From Kroppenstedtia guangzhouensis (GTDB taxonomy: Bacteria; Bacillota; Bacilli; Thermoactinomycetales; DSM-45169), in contig NZ_BMEX01000003.1 in the NCBI RefSeq assembly GCF_014637345.1, positions 188,001 to 252,000 on the forward strand: DNA of 64,000 nucleotides, in the 5' to 3' direction. Of this stretch, positions 44,219 to 54,249 are shown piece after piece. A program made the translations under genes and the position numbers. The notes beneath the pieces are model-generated. The model made no database searches. It saw only the letters and a list, made by a program, of their open reading frames with translations, and was not told where the DNA came from. How positions within the stretch are numbered: the stretch's first letter is position 1; the number at the start of each line of letters is the position of its first letter.

Positions 44219-44313
44219 CACCACTAATTCACAACGCTTCTAGGTTTCTAATAAAATTCTGCTTCAATACCAATCCTCCTCCCCAATTCACAGACATTTC
44301 GGAAACCAGACCA

Positions 44314-44343
44314 GAAAAAAACCCTGCTTATTGGAAGCAGGGG
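44314..44343 (-). terminator. Terminator downstream of apt
   Basis: On minus, CCCTGCTT pairs with AAGCAGGG around CCAAT, followed by TTTTTTT. It lies about 117 bases after the apt stop. Confidence 0.85.
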
Positions 44344-44459
44344 AACTTGTTGTAAACCTCCCGCCATTGAAATGGCGAGCTTCTCGTTTCATCGTGCTCT
44401 GGCCAAACTCTCCACAAAAGCTCGTTTTCCTGGCTTGATCAAATGTTAAAAGCTTTATC

Positions 44460-44972
44460 CTAATATTGGATCAAGCTGAAAATATCCACACCCGGCAGCT
44501 TTTCCCTTCCGTTCAGGTAGGTCAACTCGATCACAAAAGCGACCCCCACCACCTCCGCCTGCAGGCGGTGGACCAGGTTCAGCGTGGCACGGACGGTTCC
44601 GCCGGTGGCAAGCAGATCATCCACAATCAACACTCGTTGTCCGGGCTCGATGGCATCCTTGTGAATAGCCAATTGATCCTTCCCGTATTCCAAGCTGTAA
44701 TCCGCCTCCACGGTTTCCGCCGGCAGTTTTCCCGACTTCCGAACAGGAATAAACCCGACGCCCAGCGCATAGGCCAGCGGAGTACCCACCACAAATCCCC
44801 GGGCCTCCGGCCCGACCACCAAGTCCACTTTCCGGTCTCGAAAAGAGTCCGCCATGGTGTCGATTGCAGCCCGGAAGGCGTTTCCGTCTTTCAAAAGAGT
44901 GGTGATATCCTTAAAGCGAACTCCCGGTTGTGGAAAATCCTCGATCACCCGGATTTTTTCTTTGAAATCCAT
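44460..44972 (-). CDS. apt: Adenine phosphoribosyltransferase
   Basis: 170 residues. It salvages adenine with PRPP to give [21 protein letters not shown] near 13-30 and the PRPP loop [18 protein letters not shown] near 121-138 are diagnostic, with [10 protein letters not shown] near 58. Start at ATG 44972 has GGAGG 8 bases upstream; ATG 44975 is adjacent. It follows recJ by 13 bases on the same strand, as in Bacillus, but relA does not follow. Stops with TAG. Confidence 0.96.
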   Translation of the reverse strand: MDFKEKIRVIEDFPQPGVRFKDITTLLKDGNAFRAAIDTMADSFRDRKVDLVVGPEARGFVVGTPLAYALGVGFIPVRKSGKLPAETVEADYSLEYGKDQLAIHKDAIEPGQRVLIVDDLLATGGTVRATLNLVHRLQAEVVGVAFVIELTYLNGREKLPGVDIFSLIQY

Positions 44973-44985
44973 CATCGGTTCCTCC

Positions 44986-47331
44986 TCATTTCCGATCGGT
45001 TGAAAGCAGCGAAGCGACTAAATGGCAAAGGTCACGATACGATGAATAAACGAATGCGTTTTGCACTTTTTCCCGCTCCAACTGTTCCCGGTAGAGACGG
45101 GATTGGGTGAGCGGCCGTTTGGCCGGTTGGGGGATCACCTCCAGCTGATCACCGGAAACCCGCACAAACCCCAGCTCACCAAAGACTTTTAGCATAAACC
45201 CGATCCAACGGCCGGACAACCCTGTCATCCGGGACAATCCATTCAGTTCGGAAGGGATTCTGAAGTGCTTCCGTCGCATGAGGGAGGTGTACAGCACTTT
45301 AAACTGTTCCCGATCCGGTGTCCGAGTCAAACTCCCCACCAATTCGGTATCCCCAAAGGCGAAGTACAGCCTTTCCAGACCGGAAAAGGAGCGCAACAAC
45401 TCTTCAAAAACAGAAACTGCCGGCGGAAGATCCGCCAGAACCAGTTGCCGAGGCTCCGTCGGAGGCTGCTTTTCTCCGAGGGAGAGCTCCTCCCAAGTGA
45501 GGGCTTGAATCATCAATTCCGTGACCCACTCTTCCTGAAGCGTCTTTTGGCAGATGATAAACAGAGGAGCATCCCCTTCAGCCAACCGACGGAAGCGATC
45601 AATCAAATCACCGTTGCTGCGCCAATCAAACACCTGCAGATGGGGCACACGGATGTCCCGGATCAGGAATTGCGGACTTCGACGGTGATTCCATTCATTG
45701 ATCGTTAATTCGCCCAATAGTTCCGGCCGAGCCAAGGGAGCGATCTCCTCGGCCAATTCTCCCAATCGGAAACCGACGGCTTCCAGGGAATCTCTTTGAT
45801 CTTTGAGAACCATCTTGAGATGATTTTTTTCCCGGCCCATCACTTGCAGACGGGACAGACCCGCCCCCCGCAGTCGAAACCGTGGAGTCGGATTTCCCAT
45901 ACCACAGGGTTCCAAGCTTTCCAGCTCTTCGATCAGATTCAGATTCACCTCTGCAATTGAGAGGTCCGCCTCCACCCGGGAGAGAGGGATATAATCCTCC
46001 TCCTGCAGCCACTCGCCGGCGATTTGATCCAACCGGCGATGAAACTCTTCAATGTTTTCCTGGGGAAGTGACATTCCTGCTGCCATTTCATGTCCGCCAA
46101 ATTGAGATAACAGATCAGTACATGTTGTTAAGGCCTGGTATAGATCCAAGCCTGCGATACTGCGGGCCGAACCCTTGGCCATGCCTGTCTCTTCATCAAT
46201 TCCCAGCACAATCGTGGGGCGGTAGTATTTTTCCACCAAGCGGGAGGCAACAATTCCGATCACCCCGACGTTCCATCCCGGTGCAGCCACCACGATGAAA
46301 CGGCGGTGCTTTTCAGGAGCGGATTCCACGGCGGCACAAGCCTCCCCGGCGATCTCCTCCACCAATTTCTGCCGTTCCCGATTCATCCCGTCCAATTCTT
46401 CCGCCAAGACACGGGCCTGTTTTGGATCCTCCGTCAGCAACAGTTCCACGGCGGTTCCCGCAGTATCCAACCGTCCCCCGGCATTGATGCGGGGACCCAG
46501 GGAAAAACCGACATGCCCCGCCGTTACTTCTCCCTGAATACCTGCAACATCCATCAAGGCGGAAAGACCGATATTGCGTCTCCGGTTGATCTCTTTCAGC
46601 CCCAGGGCGGCGATGACCCGGTTTTCATCCATCAGAGGAACCAAGTCGGCAATCGTGCCCAAGGCGGCCAGATCCAACACCTCTTCCGGTACACGCCCCA
46701 ACAAGGCATGGGCCAGTTTAAAGGCCACCCCTACCCCCGCCAACAGTTTACAGGGATAAGAACAACCCGGCTTTTTCGGGTTGATCACCGCCACTCCCTC
46801 AGGCAGTACTGCCGGCGGTTCGTGATGATCGGTGATAATCAGGTCCAGACCCAACTGCCTGGCAATCTTTGCTTCCTTGACTGCACTGATGCCGGTGTCG
46901 ACGGAAATCATCAACTGCACACCGGCCTCTTTGGCTCTTCTAAGAGCATTTTCGTTCAATCCGTATCCTTCCGTGAAACGGTTAGGTATGTAATAGTCCA
47001 CATCGGCCTCCAGGCCTTGGAACATCTTCATCAACAGGGTGGTACTACTGACGCCGTCCACATCATAATCCCCATAAATCAAGATCTTCTCCCGTTGATC
47101 CAAAGCGGCGCGAATTCGATCCACCGCCTCTTGGATTCCGTCCATCAAAAAAGGGCTGTAAATCCCTGACAGATCCACCTGTAGAAACCTTCGGGCTTGT
47201 TCCGGGTCGGAGACTCCCCGGTTGATCAGGAGACGGGCAGTCAGAGGGTGAATTTCCAATTTCCCGGCCAGTTCCCGTACCTGTGACTCCTCAGCCTCAA
47301 CAAGTTGCCAACGGGTCTTGGATTGAAGCAT
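44986..47331 (-). CDS. recJ: Single-stranded-DNA-specific exonuclease RecJ
   Basis: 781 residues, near the 786 of B. subtilis RecJ. A 5'-3' exonuclease for recombination and mismatch repair. The DHH domain shows [18 protein letters not shown] near 81-98 and [18 protein letters not shown] near 158-175. The DHHA1 part has [11 protein letters not shown] and [12 protein letters not shown] near 390-420. An OB domain and the Firmicute-specific C-terminal domain (about 560-781) follow. Start 47331 has GAGGTGA upstream. Confidence 0.95.
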   Translation of the reverse strand: MLQSKTRWQLVEAEESQVRELAGKLEIHPLTARLLINRGVSDPEQARRFLQVDLSGIYSPFLMDGIQEAVDRIRAALDQREKILIYGDYDVDGVSSTTLLMKMFQGLEADVDYYIPNRFTEGYGLNENALRRAKEAGVQLMISVDTGISAVKEAKIARQLGLDLIITDHHEPPAVLPEGVAVINPKKPGCSYPCKLLAGVGVAFKLAHALLGRVPEEVLDLAALGTIADLVPLMDENRVIAALGLKEINRRRNIGLSALMDVAGIQGEVTAGHVGFSLGPRINAGGRLDTAGTAVELLLTEDPKQARVLAEELDGMNRERQKLVEEIAGEACAAVESAPEKHRRFIVVAAPGWNVGVIGIVASRLVEKYYRPTIVLGIDEETGMAKGSARSIAGLDLYQALTTCTDLLSQFGGHEMAAGMSLPQENIEEFHRRLDQIAGEWLQEEDYIPLSRVEADLSIAEVNLNLIEELESLEPCGMGNPTPRFRLRGAGLSRLQVMGREKNHLKMVLKDQRDSLEAVGFRLGELAEEIAPLARPELLGELTINEWNHRRSPQFLIRDIRVPHLQVFDWRSNGDLIDRFRRLAEGDAPLFIICQKTLQEEWVTELMIQALTWEELSLGEKQPPTEPRQLVLADLPPAVSVFEELLRSFSGLERLYFAFGDTELVGSLTRTPDREQFKVLYTSLMRRKHFRIPSELNGLSRMTGLSGRWIGFMLKVFGELGFVRVSGDQLEVIPQPAKRPLTQSRLYREQLEREKVQNAFVYSSYRDLCHLVASLLSTDRK

Positions 47332-47411
47332 AAAGCGGTTCACCTCGCTTTGCCGTTTTTCATTATAGCACACCTGAATGCCGGTACTTATAACAGCAGC
47401 GAAGTTTTTAT

Positions 47412-48302
47412 CTATATGTGATAGGGGTTGATGTGGACCAGTACATCGGCCACATGGTCAAATCGGTCCAATAATTGCCGCTTCACCTCTTTTCCCACTT
47501 GGTGCCCTTCCTCCACTGTCAATTGAGAATCCACCGCCACTTTGATATCCACAATCACATAAAAACCATGTTTTCTGGCCCGGAGCACATCCACATTCCG
47601 GACTCCTTTGACTTGGGCGGCAACCTTCACCAATTCGCGGGATTCTTCCTCCGGGAGAACTTGATCCAATGTACTTCGGATGGACTCTTTGGACAGACGC
47701 CACGCCATTTGCAACACCAGAACGGAGACGAACATGCCGGCCACCGGATCCAATTGAACAAGCAAAGGCACTTCCCACTGTTCCCCCAAAAGTGCTCCCC
47801 CGATCCCGACCAGAGCGGCAACCGAGGAGTAGACATCCGAGCGATGCTCCCAAGCGTTGGCGATGATGGCTTGGCTGCCAATTCGCTTGCCCAACATATA
47901 TTTGTACCGAAACATCCCTTCCTTGGCCAGCATGGAGACAATAGCGGCGGCGGCGGCCGGCCACCCCGGTGCGATTGCCGGACCAAACAGCGCTTTGAAG
48001 GAACCGTACCCGATTTGAAGTCCGGCCAATCCGAGCAGAATCGAGACAATAATCGCCGCAACAGATTCCGCCTTGCCATGGCCGTAGGGGTGTTCCTCAT
48101 CCGGCGGGAGATTGGCTGCCCGGACACCGATCAGTACCGCCATGGATCCGATCACATCCGAGGCGGAATGGATTGCATCCGCCATCAATGCCCGGCTGTG
48201 GGAAAACCAACCGATGCCCCCCTTCAGCACTGCCAGGATCAGATTTCCGATGATCCCCACCCAGGCACCTGTCTTCGCCTGACGGGTCTGTTGATTGTTC
48301 AT
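47412..48302 (-). CDS. Cation diffusion facilitator family transporter
   Basis: 296 residues. Six membrane segments in the first 215, then a cytoplasmic ferredoxin-like domain ending HINPYHI. Metal site residues are present in MADAIHSASDVIGS near 40-53 (HxxxD) and AWEHRSDVYSSVA near 150-162 (HxxxD). It exports Zn, Mn or Fe in exchange for protons; the metal cannot be chosen from sequence alone. It lies between recJ and secF on minus. Stops with TAG. Confidence 0.9.
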   Translation of the reverse strand: MNNQQTRQAKTGAWVGIIGNLILAVLKGGIGWFSHSRALMADAIHSASDVIGSMAVLIGVRAANLPPDEEHPYGHGKAESVAAIIVSILLGLAGLQIGYGSFKALFGPAIAPGWPAAAAAIVSMLAKEGMFRYKYMLGKRIGSQAIIANAWEHRSDVYSSVAALVGIGGALLGEQWEVPLLVQLDPVAGMFVSVLVLQMAWRLSKESIRSTLDQVLPEEESRELVKVAAQVKGVRNVDVLRARKHGFYVIVDIKVAVDSQLTVEEGHQVGKEVKRQLLDRFDHVADVLVHINPYHI

Positions 48303-48321
48303 ACCTTGTATCGCCCCTCAA

Positions 48322-48350
48322 AAATAGGCCGCGGGGATCTCCCGCGGCCT
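48322..48350 (-). terminator. Terminator downstream of secF
   Basis: Perfect 9-bp stem GGCCGCGGG (48327-48335) with CCCGCGGCC (48341-48349); on minus it is followed by TATTTTTG. Separates secDF from the CDF transporter gene. Confidence 0.88.
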
Positions 48351-48385
48351 CCGCCTTGTACCATTTTGGTTCAAGAAGGATGTTT

Positions 48386-49294
48386 TTATTCAGCTGTCTG
48401 GACCTTCAGTTTCGTCTTTTTCATGGACCTCCACTTCCAACCAACCCAAATCTGGCTGGCAATGAAAATGGACGAATAGGTACCGAAAATCAACCCGATC
48501 AGGAGAGCGAGGGAAAAATACCGGATACTCTCCCCGCCCAACACGAACAATGACAAGGCGGCAAAGACCACAGTCAAAGATGTGTTGATGGAACGGACCA
48601 AGGTTTGTTGAATGCTTTCATTCACTGTTTTCCCGAAGTCTTCCCAGGTTTTCGGTTTTTCCAAGTTCATGTTTTCCCGGATCCGATCAAAGATCACGAT
48701 GGTGTCATTGATCGAAAAACCGACAATCGTCAGGATGGCGGCAATAAACACCAGATCCACTTCCCACTGAAAGATGGAAAAGACACCGGTCACCACCAAA
48801 ACATCGTGAAGCAATGCCAAAACCGCCGACACCGCCATCCGGTATTCAAACCGGATCGTCACATAAAGGATGATACCCAGGGAAGCGATCAGAAGGGAGA
48901 AAATCGCATTTTTGGCCAATTCGCGGCCAATGATCGGATCCACCTTCTGTTCGTTCACATCGACTCCCTTGCCATAACTACTGCGAAATTCATCTCGGAT
49001 CTTTCCGATATCTTTGTGATCCAATACCTGATTGGTTCGGAAAATGAGCCACTCATGGTTGGCCCCGGCCGTACTGGCATCCGGGCTTTTATATCCCAGT
49101 TTTTCCAGATGCCCCTTCGCCTCTTCCAGATCGAATGGTTTGTCGATCTTGATATCCACCCGGGTCCCACTGACGAAGTCCACCCCGAGATTGAGGCCTT
49201 GAAACAGAAGGGACAAAATGCCCAGGATGAGAACAATACCCGAGAAGATGAAGAACCATCTTCTGTAGCCCACAAAATCCAGTTTAAAGTTCAC
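48386..49294 (-). CDS. secF: Protein translocase subunit SecF
   Basis: 302 residues. Six membrane spans with a large external loop between the first two. LGVDFVSGTRVDIKI near 36-50, KVDPIIGRELAKNAIFSLLI near 117-136 and GFSINDTIVIFDRIRENM near 190-207 are SecF signatures. With SecD it drives late steps of Sec export using the proton gradient. GTG start at 49294, within the end of secD, preceded by AAGGAAGG, giving an 11-base overlap and translational coupling. Confidence 0.96.
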   Translation of the reverse strand: MNFKLDFVGYRRWFFIFSGIVLILGILSLLFQGLNLGVDFVSGTRVDIKIDKPFDLEEAKGHLEKLGYKSPDASTAGANHEWLIFRTNQVLDHKDIGKIRDEFRSSYGKGVDVNEQKVDPIIGRELAKNAIFSLLIASLGIILYVTIRFEYRMAVSAVLALLHDVLVVTGVFSIFQWEVDLVFIAAILTIVGFSINDTIVIFDRIRENMNLEKPKTWEDFGKTVNESIQQTLVRSINTSLTVVFAALSLFVLGGESIRYFSLALLIGLIFGTYSSIFIASQIWVGWKWRSMKKTKLKVQTAE

Positions 49295-50525
49295 CGATCT
49301 CACCTTCCTTCACACCGAACCACTTTGGATGCCGGAACAGGTTGGATTTAACCAACAGGTTCAGCAAAATCCGGGAGAGGGCCACCGCAGTCAGAAAGCT
49401 GACCAAAATCCCGGTGATCAGGGAGACGGAGAACCCCCGCACGCCTGCGGTTCCGAAATAGAACAGGACAGCTGCCGCGATCACAGTCGTGATATTGGCG
49501 TCAAAAATCGTCAGGAAGGAACGGCGAGAGCCCGACTTAAACGCCGATGGAACACTTTTTCCATGACGCATCTCGTCCTTGATCCGTTCATACATCAAGA
49601 TGTTGGCATCCACGGCCATCCCGACACCCAGGATGAAAGCGGCTATTCCCGGCAGAGTGAGGGTTACGTGTAACAGAGAGAAAACCAACAGCACCAGATA
49701 GCCATAAGTCACCAGGGTGATCACCGCCACCAAACCGGGCAATCGGTAATAGCCGATCATGAAGATGAAAATAATCAAGAGAGCATAGACGCCGGCTTCC
49801 AGACTCTTCATCAGGGATTCCTTTCCCAAAGTGGAATCGACGGCAAAACTCTGCTTTTCCTTCAGCTTGACCGGCAGAGCGCCCGCATTGAGCAGATTGG
49901 CCAGCTCCTTGGCTTCTTCCGTGGTGAAGTTGCCGCTGATCTGGGCATTTCCGCCAGCAATCACATCCTGGATGACAGGGGAAGAGAGTTCCTGCTGGTC
50001 CAAATAGATCGGCATCGGTTGGCCCAGATACTCTTTGGTGTATTTCGCAAATAATTTTGGATCCTTAAATTTCACACTGACAATCGGTTGACCGTTCTCG
50101 TTGTAATCTTGCTTTGCCCCGCCTTCTTTCAAATCCGTTCCCCGCATCAGAACCTTTTTTCCGTCGGGGGCCCGGAAGGTGAGAACGGCAGGTTTGCCAA
50201 GGATATCCCGGGCTTTATCCGGATCGGTCACTCCAGCCAGCTGCACCCGGATCCGATCTTCGCCTTCCACCGTGATCTGCGGTTCCGATACACCGAGAAC
50301 ATCGATCCGCCGGCTGACCGCCTGTGCGGCATCATTCAGTGTGGATGCAGTGATTTTCTGTCCTTTTTCCAGGGGCTCGGCTTCATACAGGACCTCAAAA
50401 CCGCCCTGCAAATCCAAACCCAGGGTGATGCGGTTGGCCACTTGTTGCCCGGTCAAGGCCACAGTGACCAAAATGGAAATCACCAGGAGGGAAAAAATCA
50501 CCATTTTCCCTTTGCGAACCCTCAT
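49284..50525 (-). CDS. secD: Protein translocase subunit SecD
   Basis: 413 residues. LGLDLQGGFEVLYEAEP near 36-52 is the D1 motif. The external P1 domain follows, then five membrane spans with IAAFILGVGMAVDANILMYERI near 292-313, which holds the proton-relay aspartate. Separate SecD and SecF genes differ from the fused SecDF of B. subtilis. Start at 50525 with GGAGGAG upstream; the longer frame adds an unlikely basic tail. Confidence 0.96.
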   Translation of the reverse strand: MRVRKGKMVIFSLLVISILVTVALTGQQVANRITLGLDLQGGFEVLYEAEPLEKGQKITASTLNDAAQAVSRRIDVLGVSEPQITVEGEDRIRVQLAGVTDPDKARDILGKPAVLTFRAPDGKKVLMRGTDLKEGGAKQDYNENGQPIVSVKFKDPKLFAKYTKEYLGQPMPIYLDQQELSSPVIQDVIAGGNAQISGNFTTEEAKELANLLNAGALPVKLKEKQSFAVDSTLGKESLMKSLEAGVYALLIIFIFMIGYYRLPGLVAVITLVTYGYLVLLVFSLLHVTLTLPGIAAFILGVGMAVDANILMYERIKDEMRHGKSVPSAFKSGSRRSFLTIFDANITTVIAAAVLFYFGTAGVRGFSVSLITGILVSFLTAVALSRILLNLLVKSNLFRHPKWFGVKEGEIGEL

Positions 50526-50621
50526 GCTGACGCTCCTCCTTCTTCTTTGAGAGACCATCCCCATTATCCCAAGCCGGGACAGACATGTCAATTTATGGGC
50601 ACGAACAAAAAACCGAGCGCG

Positions 50622-50921
50622 TTATTTTTCGTCGCCCGGGTTTTTGTAGACGCTGACCATCAGCCAGTTCATGAATCGTGTCGCCTTCAAAGACAAGATA
50701 TCGTTGACCAATCGATTCAGCCGGGGCCAACCCCTGCGGTAATTTTCAGAGACACAGGCCCAAACCTGCTCACCGGTCACATCTTCGTAGCCGAAATAAC
50801 GGAATTCCTCTGCCTTACTGTTGCACAAATCTTCGATGCACTTCATCAATTCCGCTTCACTCAGCAGCTCTGCCGATTGCCTTCGCCGCCGGCTGACCGG
50901 CTTCAGGTTCTGTCTTGCCAC
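50622..50921 (-). CDS. comN: Post-transcriptional regulator ComN
   Basis: 99 residues. LSEAELMKCIEDLCNSKAEEF near 20-40 and GYEDVTGEQVWACVSE near 44-59, ending in a helical tail, match the ComN (YrzD) family, which in B. subtilis affects comE mRNA and localises with division proteins. It is placed next to secD and spoVB as in Bacillus. GTG start preceded by GGGGGAAGAGGG. About 97 bases separate it from secD on the same strand. Confidence 0.85.
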   Translation of the reverse strand: MARQNLKPVSRRRRQSAELLSEAELMKCIEDLCNSKAEEFRYFGYEDVTGEQVWACVSENYRRGWPRLNRLVNDILSLKATRFMNWLMVSVYKNPGDEK

Positions 50922-51198
50922 GCCCTCTTCCCCCTTTCGGCGTGCGGCCCGGAATGACGAACGACCGGCTGTTCCGGGCTTGTCCGCAACCCGTTACCCC
51001 TTTTTGACCGCCGCAAATATTTTATCCTTTTCTCATTATAGAGTTGCCATCGCTTCCCGGCAAGAGACCCAGGTGAGAAACCCTTTTCCCCCAAGGATTT
51101 AACAGGCATATTTATCGTCTTGGCCCTCCTCAGTCATGATCCTGGGAGACAAGGGCATAAGCTTGTATCATCAACCTCGAAGAAAGAGGGGCATGGTT

Positions 51199-52776
51199 TT
51201 GACCAAGCAAACCTTTTTACATGGAACCCTCATCCTGGTCGGTGCCGGTTTTATCACCAAGGTCCTGGGGTTTATCTATCGAATCGCCCTGTCCCGCATG
51301 ATCGGGGACGAAGGGGTCGGCCTGTTTCAGATGGCCTTTCCCATCCTGTTGTTCATCATTGTGATCACCACCGGCGGCATCCCGGTGGCCATTTCCAAAT
51401 TGGTTTCCGAAGCAGAGGCAAAGAAAGATGAACAACGGATCCGGTCCACCCTGGTGGTCGCCATTCTGTTTGTCGCCTGCACCAGCATTTTTTTCACCAT
51501 CCTCATTCTGCTGGCCGCACCGGTGATCGCCGACACCCTCCTGACCGATCGAAGGGCAGTCTATTCCTTGATGGGCATTGCTCCGGTCATCCCGATCGTG
51601 GCGGTCTCTTCGATCTTCCGGGGATACTTTCAGGGGCGGCAACATATGAGTCCTTACGCTGTTTCCCAGATCGTCGAACAGATCGTTCGCATCTTCGCCG
51701 TTCTGCTGTTGGCCCGCCATCTGCTTCCCTTGGGAGTGGAATACGCGGCGGCGGGAGCCATGATGGGAGTTGTCTTTGGCGAATTTGCGGGAATGCTCTT
51801 TTTGTTCCGCTCCTATAAAAAAGATCCCAAACGACCGCCCATCCGTTTTCGTCTGACAGAAGTCTTCCATCTGAGACAGTGGAGACGCTTCCGCACCACC
51901 ACCACTCGCTTGATGCGAATCACGATTCCCGTGACTGCCAGCCGCATCGTCGGTTCACTCTCTTATGCGGTGGAACCAATCGTCGTTTCCCAGAGTCTGG
52001 CCATCGCCGGAATCACAGTGGCTGCTTCCACCGCGATGTACGGACAACTGGAAGGAATGGCGATCCCGCTCCTGTTTTTTCCCGGGTTTATCACCTATGC
52101 TTTGTCTGTCTCCCTGGTTCCGGCCATTTCGGAAGCAACAGCCAAAGGTCAACAGCGAATGGTGGAACATCGGCTCAATCAGGCACTGCGGCTGGCTCTG
52201 GTGGTGGGATCCCCCTGCGCTGCCATCCTGTTCATCCTGGCAGTTCCTCTCACCGATCTCCTGTACAACAATGTGGAGGTGGCCCGACTGCTGCGAATCC
52301 TGGCCCCTTTCGCCGTCTTCCAGTATATCCAAGGTCCCCTTTCCGCAGTCTTGCAGGGATTGGACAAGGCAAAGGATGCCATGCGGAACTCCATCTTCGG
52401 TTCCGTGGTGAAAACAGTCCTCATCTTTTTCCTGGGCTCTCAGCCTTCCTTGGGGATCGACGGGGTAGTGATCGCCATCAACTGCGGAATCGTGATCGTC
52501 ACTGTCCTCCACTTTCTCAGTGTGTTACACTATGTCCCCTTTACGCTGATGGCGGGAGATCTGATCAAACTGGCACTGACTGTTGCGACGATGGCTTTTG
52601 CTTCCCACGGAGTATTGTTGAAAACAGGCGGACAGACAGGAAATCTCTTACTGGCCCTGGGTGCGGGGCTAGCCGTTTACGTGGCCGGATTAATTCTCTT
52701 TTCCTTGGTGCGGCGGGAGGACCTTCTTCGAATTCCGTACATCGGAAAGTGGATTTCCCCCATCCTGCCCCGTTAG
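51199..52776 (+). CDS. spoVB: Stage V sporulation protein B (MOP superfamily flippase)
   Basis: 525 residues with 14 predicted membrane segments, of the oligosaccharidyl-lipid flippase superfamily. SpoVB is needed for spore cortex synthesis. TKQTFLHGTLILVGAGFITK at the N terminus parallels the B. subtilis MAKQTFLKG start, which is why TTG 51199 (GAGGGG 6-9 bases upstream) is preferred to ATG 51193. Other blocks: GDEGVGLFQMAFPILLF near 36-52 and PCAAILFILAVPLTDLLYNN near 334-353. It overlaps the converging DUF421 gene by 4 bases. Stop is TAG. Confidence 0.92.
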   Translation: MTKQTFLHGTLILVGAGFITKVLGFIYRIALSRMIGDEGVGLFQMAFPILLFIIVITTGGIPVAISKLVSEAEAKKDEQRIRSTLVVAILFVACTSIFFTILILLAAPVIADTLLTDRRAVYSLMGIAPVIPIVAVSSIFRGYFQGRQHMSPYAVSQIVEQIVRIFAVLLLARHLLPLGVEYAAAGAMMGVVFGEFAGMLFLFRSYKKDPKRPPIRFRLTEVFHLRQWRRFRTTTTRLMRITIPVTASRIVGSLSYAVEPIVVSQSLAIAGITVAASTAMYGQLEGMAIPLLFFPGFITYALSVSLVPAISEATAKGQQRMVEHRLNQALRLALVVGSPCAAILFILAVPLTDLLYNNVEVARLLRILAPFAVFQYIQGPLSAVLQGLDKAKDAMRNSIFGSVVKTVLIFFLGSQPSLGIDGVVIAINCGIVIVTVLHFLSVLHYVPFTLMAGDLIKLALTVATMAFASHGVLLKTGGQTGNLLLALGAGLAVYVAGLILFSLVRREDLLRIPYIGKWISPILPR

Positions 52777-53459
52777 TCATCATCGCGAGCATCCACGTAT
52801 AGTTTTCCTGTATGATCGACACTGACAAAAAAAACCTGGTTCAGATCTTTGTAGCCATAGCGCTGCAGTTGATCCCTCAACCACGCTTCATCCTGTCCGA
52901 TCATTTTCAGCGAATCCCGCTGGATTTGACTGTCGATCACCAAGGGAATCGGCAACCTGGAAACACGACGGGAAGGCAACAGGTCTTCTTTCTTCAGAGG
53001 TGACTTCCCCTCTTTTGGAAAAACCGTCAACTTTCCCGTCGTCTCCAGGATGGCAAATTCCACATCGTCCACATTGGCGATCTTGTGTTCCCGAAGTTGT
53101 AATAGAAGATCGTCCATATTGTATCGGTGCTTTTTCATCTCATTTTCATTAATCTTTCCGTTTTTAATGATATAGGTGGGTTTCCCGTCAATGATGTTCC
53201 GGATCGTGGAACTTTTTAAAGACAGCCAAGAGAACAGAATTTGGGCAGCCATCATCACCACAATCGGGAGTAATCCGTATACAAAAAGCATATTGGTATT
53301 CTCAATGGAGATCACTGCAAAGTCAGCAATCATGATGGAAACAACCAGATCAAACACGGAAAGTTTGCCAATCTCCCGTTTTCCCATCAACCGCATGATC
53401 AGGAGCACAAACAGATAGATAAACAATGCCCGTATCATCATGGTCATTGGTTCTTGCAC
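52773..53459 (-). CDS. DUF421 (YetF/YcaP-type) membrane protein
   Basis: 228 residues. Three N-terminal membrane segments (about 7-85) precede a cytoplasmic domain with TIRNIIDGKPTYIIKNGKI near 85-103 and MDDLLLQLREHKIANVDDVEFA near 115-136, the DUF421 hallmark. Function unknown; Bacillus members are linked to spore coat or membrane physiology. The 3' end overlaps the end of spoVB by 4 bases, so no terminator separates these convergent genes. Start may be GTG 53459 (AGGGGGG 6 bases before) or ATG 53465. Confidence 0.88.
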   Translation of the reverse strand: MQEPMTMMIRALFIYLFVLLIMRLMGKREIGKLSVFDLVVSIMIADFAVISIENTNMLFVYGLLPIVVMMAAQILFSWLSLKSSTIRNIIDGKPTYIIKNGKINENEMKKHRYNMDDLLLQLREHKIANVDDVEFAILETTGKLTVFPKEGKSPLKKEDLLPSRRVSRLPIPLVIDSQIQRDSLKMIGQDEAWLRDQLQRYGYKDLNQVFFVSVDHTGKLYVDARDDD

Positions 53460-53588
53460 AGCCATCCCCCCTCTCGGATATTCTCTTCCTGAGATGGGGA
53501 TTTATGTGCCTTCTCCACATTCGCCGTCACGGAATATATGGTGACAAAAACTCATACCCATGTACAAAGACTGCCGGGAGGTGCAGCA

Positions 53589-53987
53589 ATGAAACAGTCC
53601 AGCATGGACGAATCAGCTCGGCCCATTTTTCGCTCTCCTCTCCTGACCGGAATCACTGTCGTTCTGGGAACCGTTTTGTCCGGGTCCCTAATCCTTGCAG
53701 TGTTACTCCGCTTCTCCGCTGTGGCTGAGGCGGATTTGCCTTACTTCACATATGGGATCAATGGAGTGGCACTCCTGTCCGGGGGATGGTTGGCCGGGAG
53801 AAGGGCGGGGTATAAGGGGTGGCTGTATGGAGGGATAACCGGAATTTTGTATGTTCTCATCATATTGATCATTGGCTTTCTGGCCTTTGATGCCAGCATG
53901 CGGGTGCAACCTTTTCTGTTCACCGTGTGCGCAACGGGCTTGAGTGCTTTGGGAGGAATCTTCGGTGTCAGCACGAGGAGACCCTGA
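53589..53987 (+). CDS. yrzE: TIGR04086 family membrane protein (YrzE-like)
   Basis: 132 residues with four membrane segments. YGINGVALLSGGWLAGRRAGYKGWLYGGITG near the centre, split by the loop at RRAGYKG, is the TIGR04086 pattern. In B. subtilis yrzE lies in the same secDF-yajC-tgt neighbourhood. Here it is on plus while yajC is on minus. Start has GGGAGG 7-8 bases upstream. Function unknown. Confidence 0.82.
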   Translation: MKQSSMDESARPIFRSPLLTGITVVLGTVLSGSLILAVLLRFSAVAEADLPYFTYGINGVALLSGGWLAGRRAGYKGWLYGGITGILYVLIILIIGFLAFDASMRVQPFLFTVCATGLSALGGIFGVSTRRP

Positions 53988-54168
53988 TCACTGGGTTAGA
54001 GATCATTAACGCACCGGTTATAAAACCGAAGTTTATCGCGAACATCATGACTCGGGCCTGCGCACTCTTTAAGCCCACTGAAAAAAAGGATCCGAAAACG
54101 ATGGAAAGCGGCCGGTTCCAGCCTAAATAAAGACGGAATGGTCTCACTTTGGGATACACCGAATCCAT
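53968..54168 (-). CDS. Hypothetical small membrane-like protein, 66 residues
   Basis: The frame fills the gap between yrzE and the yajC terminator and contains two hydrophobic runs (PLSIVFGSFFSVGL and VMMFAINFGFITGALMI). The start ATG 54168 has GAGG 15 bases upstream, which is too far, and its 3' end overlaps yrzE by 20 bases. No family recognised; may be spurious. Confidence 0.25.
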   Translation of the reverse strand: MDSVYPKVRPFRLYLGWNRPLSIVFGSFFSVGLKSAQARVMMFAINFGFITGALMISNPVIRVSSC

Positions 54169-54189
54169 TGTCTGCGGGGAGTTCCTCTT

Positions 54190-54226
54190 CAAAAAAGCAG
54201 GGACGAACCGGATCGGTTCGTCCCTG
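54190..54226 (-). terminator. Terminator downstream of yajC
   Basis: CAGGGACGAACC (54198-54209) pairs with GGTTCGTCCCTG (54215-54226), a perfect 12-bp stem. On minus it is followed by CTTTTTTG. It ends the queA-tgt-yajC transcript. Confidence 0.9.
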
Positions 54227-54249
54227 GGTCGGCCATGGTTCCGCTGAAT

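Larger units (their letters stand above)
43799..44459. other. 660-base AT-rich non-coding stretch
   Basis: No plausible gene on either strand. It contains repeated TCGA-rich words near 43928-44010 (TCGAACAT, TTCGACAT), the hairpin repeat copy 2 at 44145-44218 and the apt terminator at 44314-44343. In Bacillus relA follows apt; here there is no relA, so the region may mark an old rearrangement. Confidence 0.5.
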
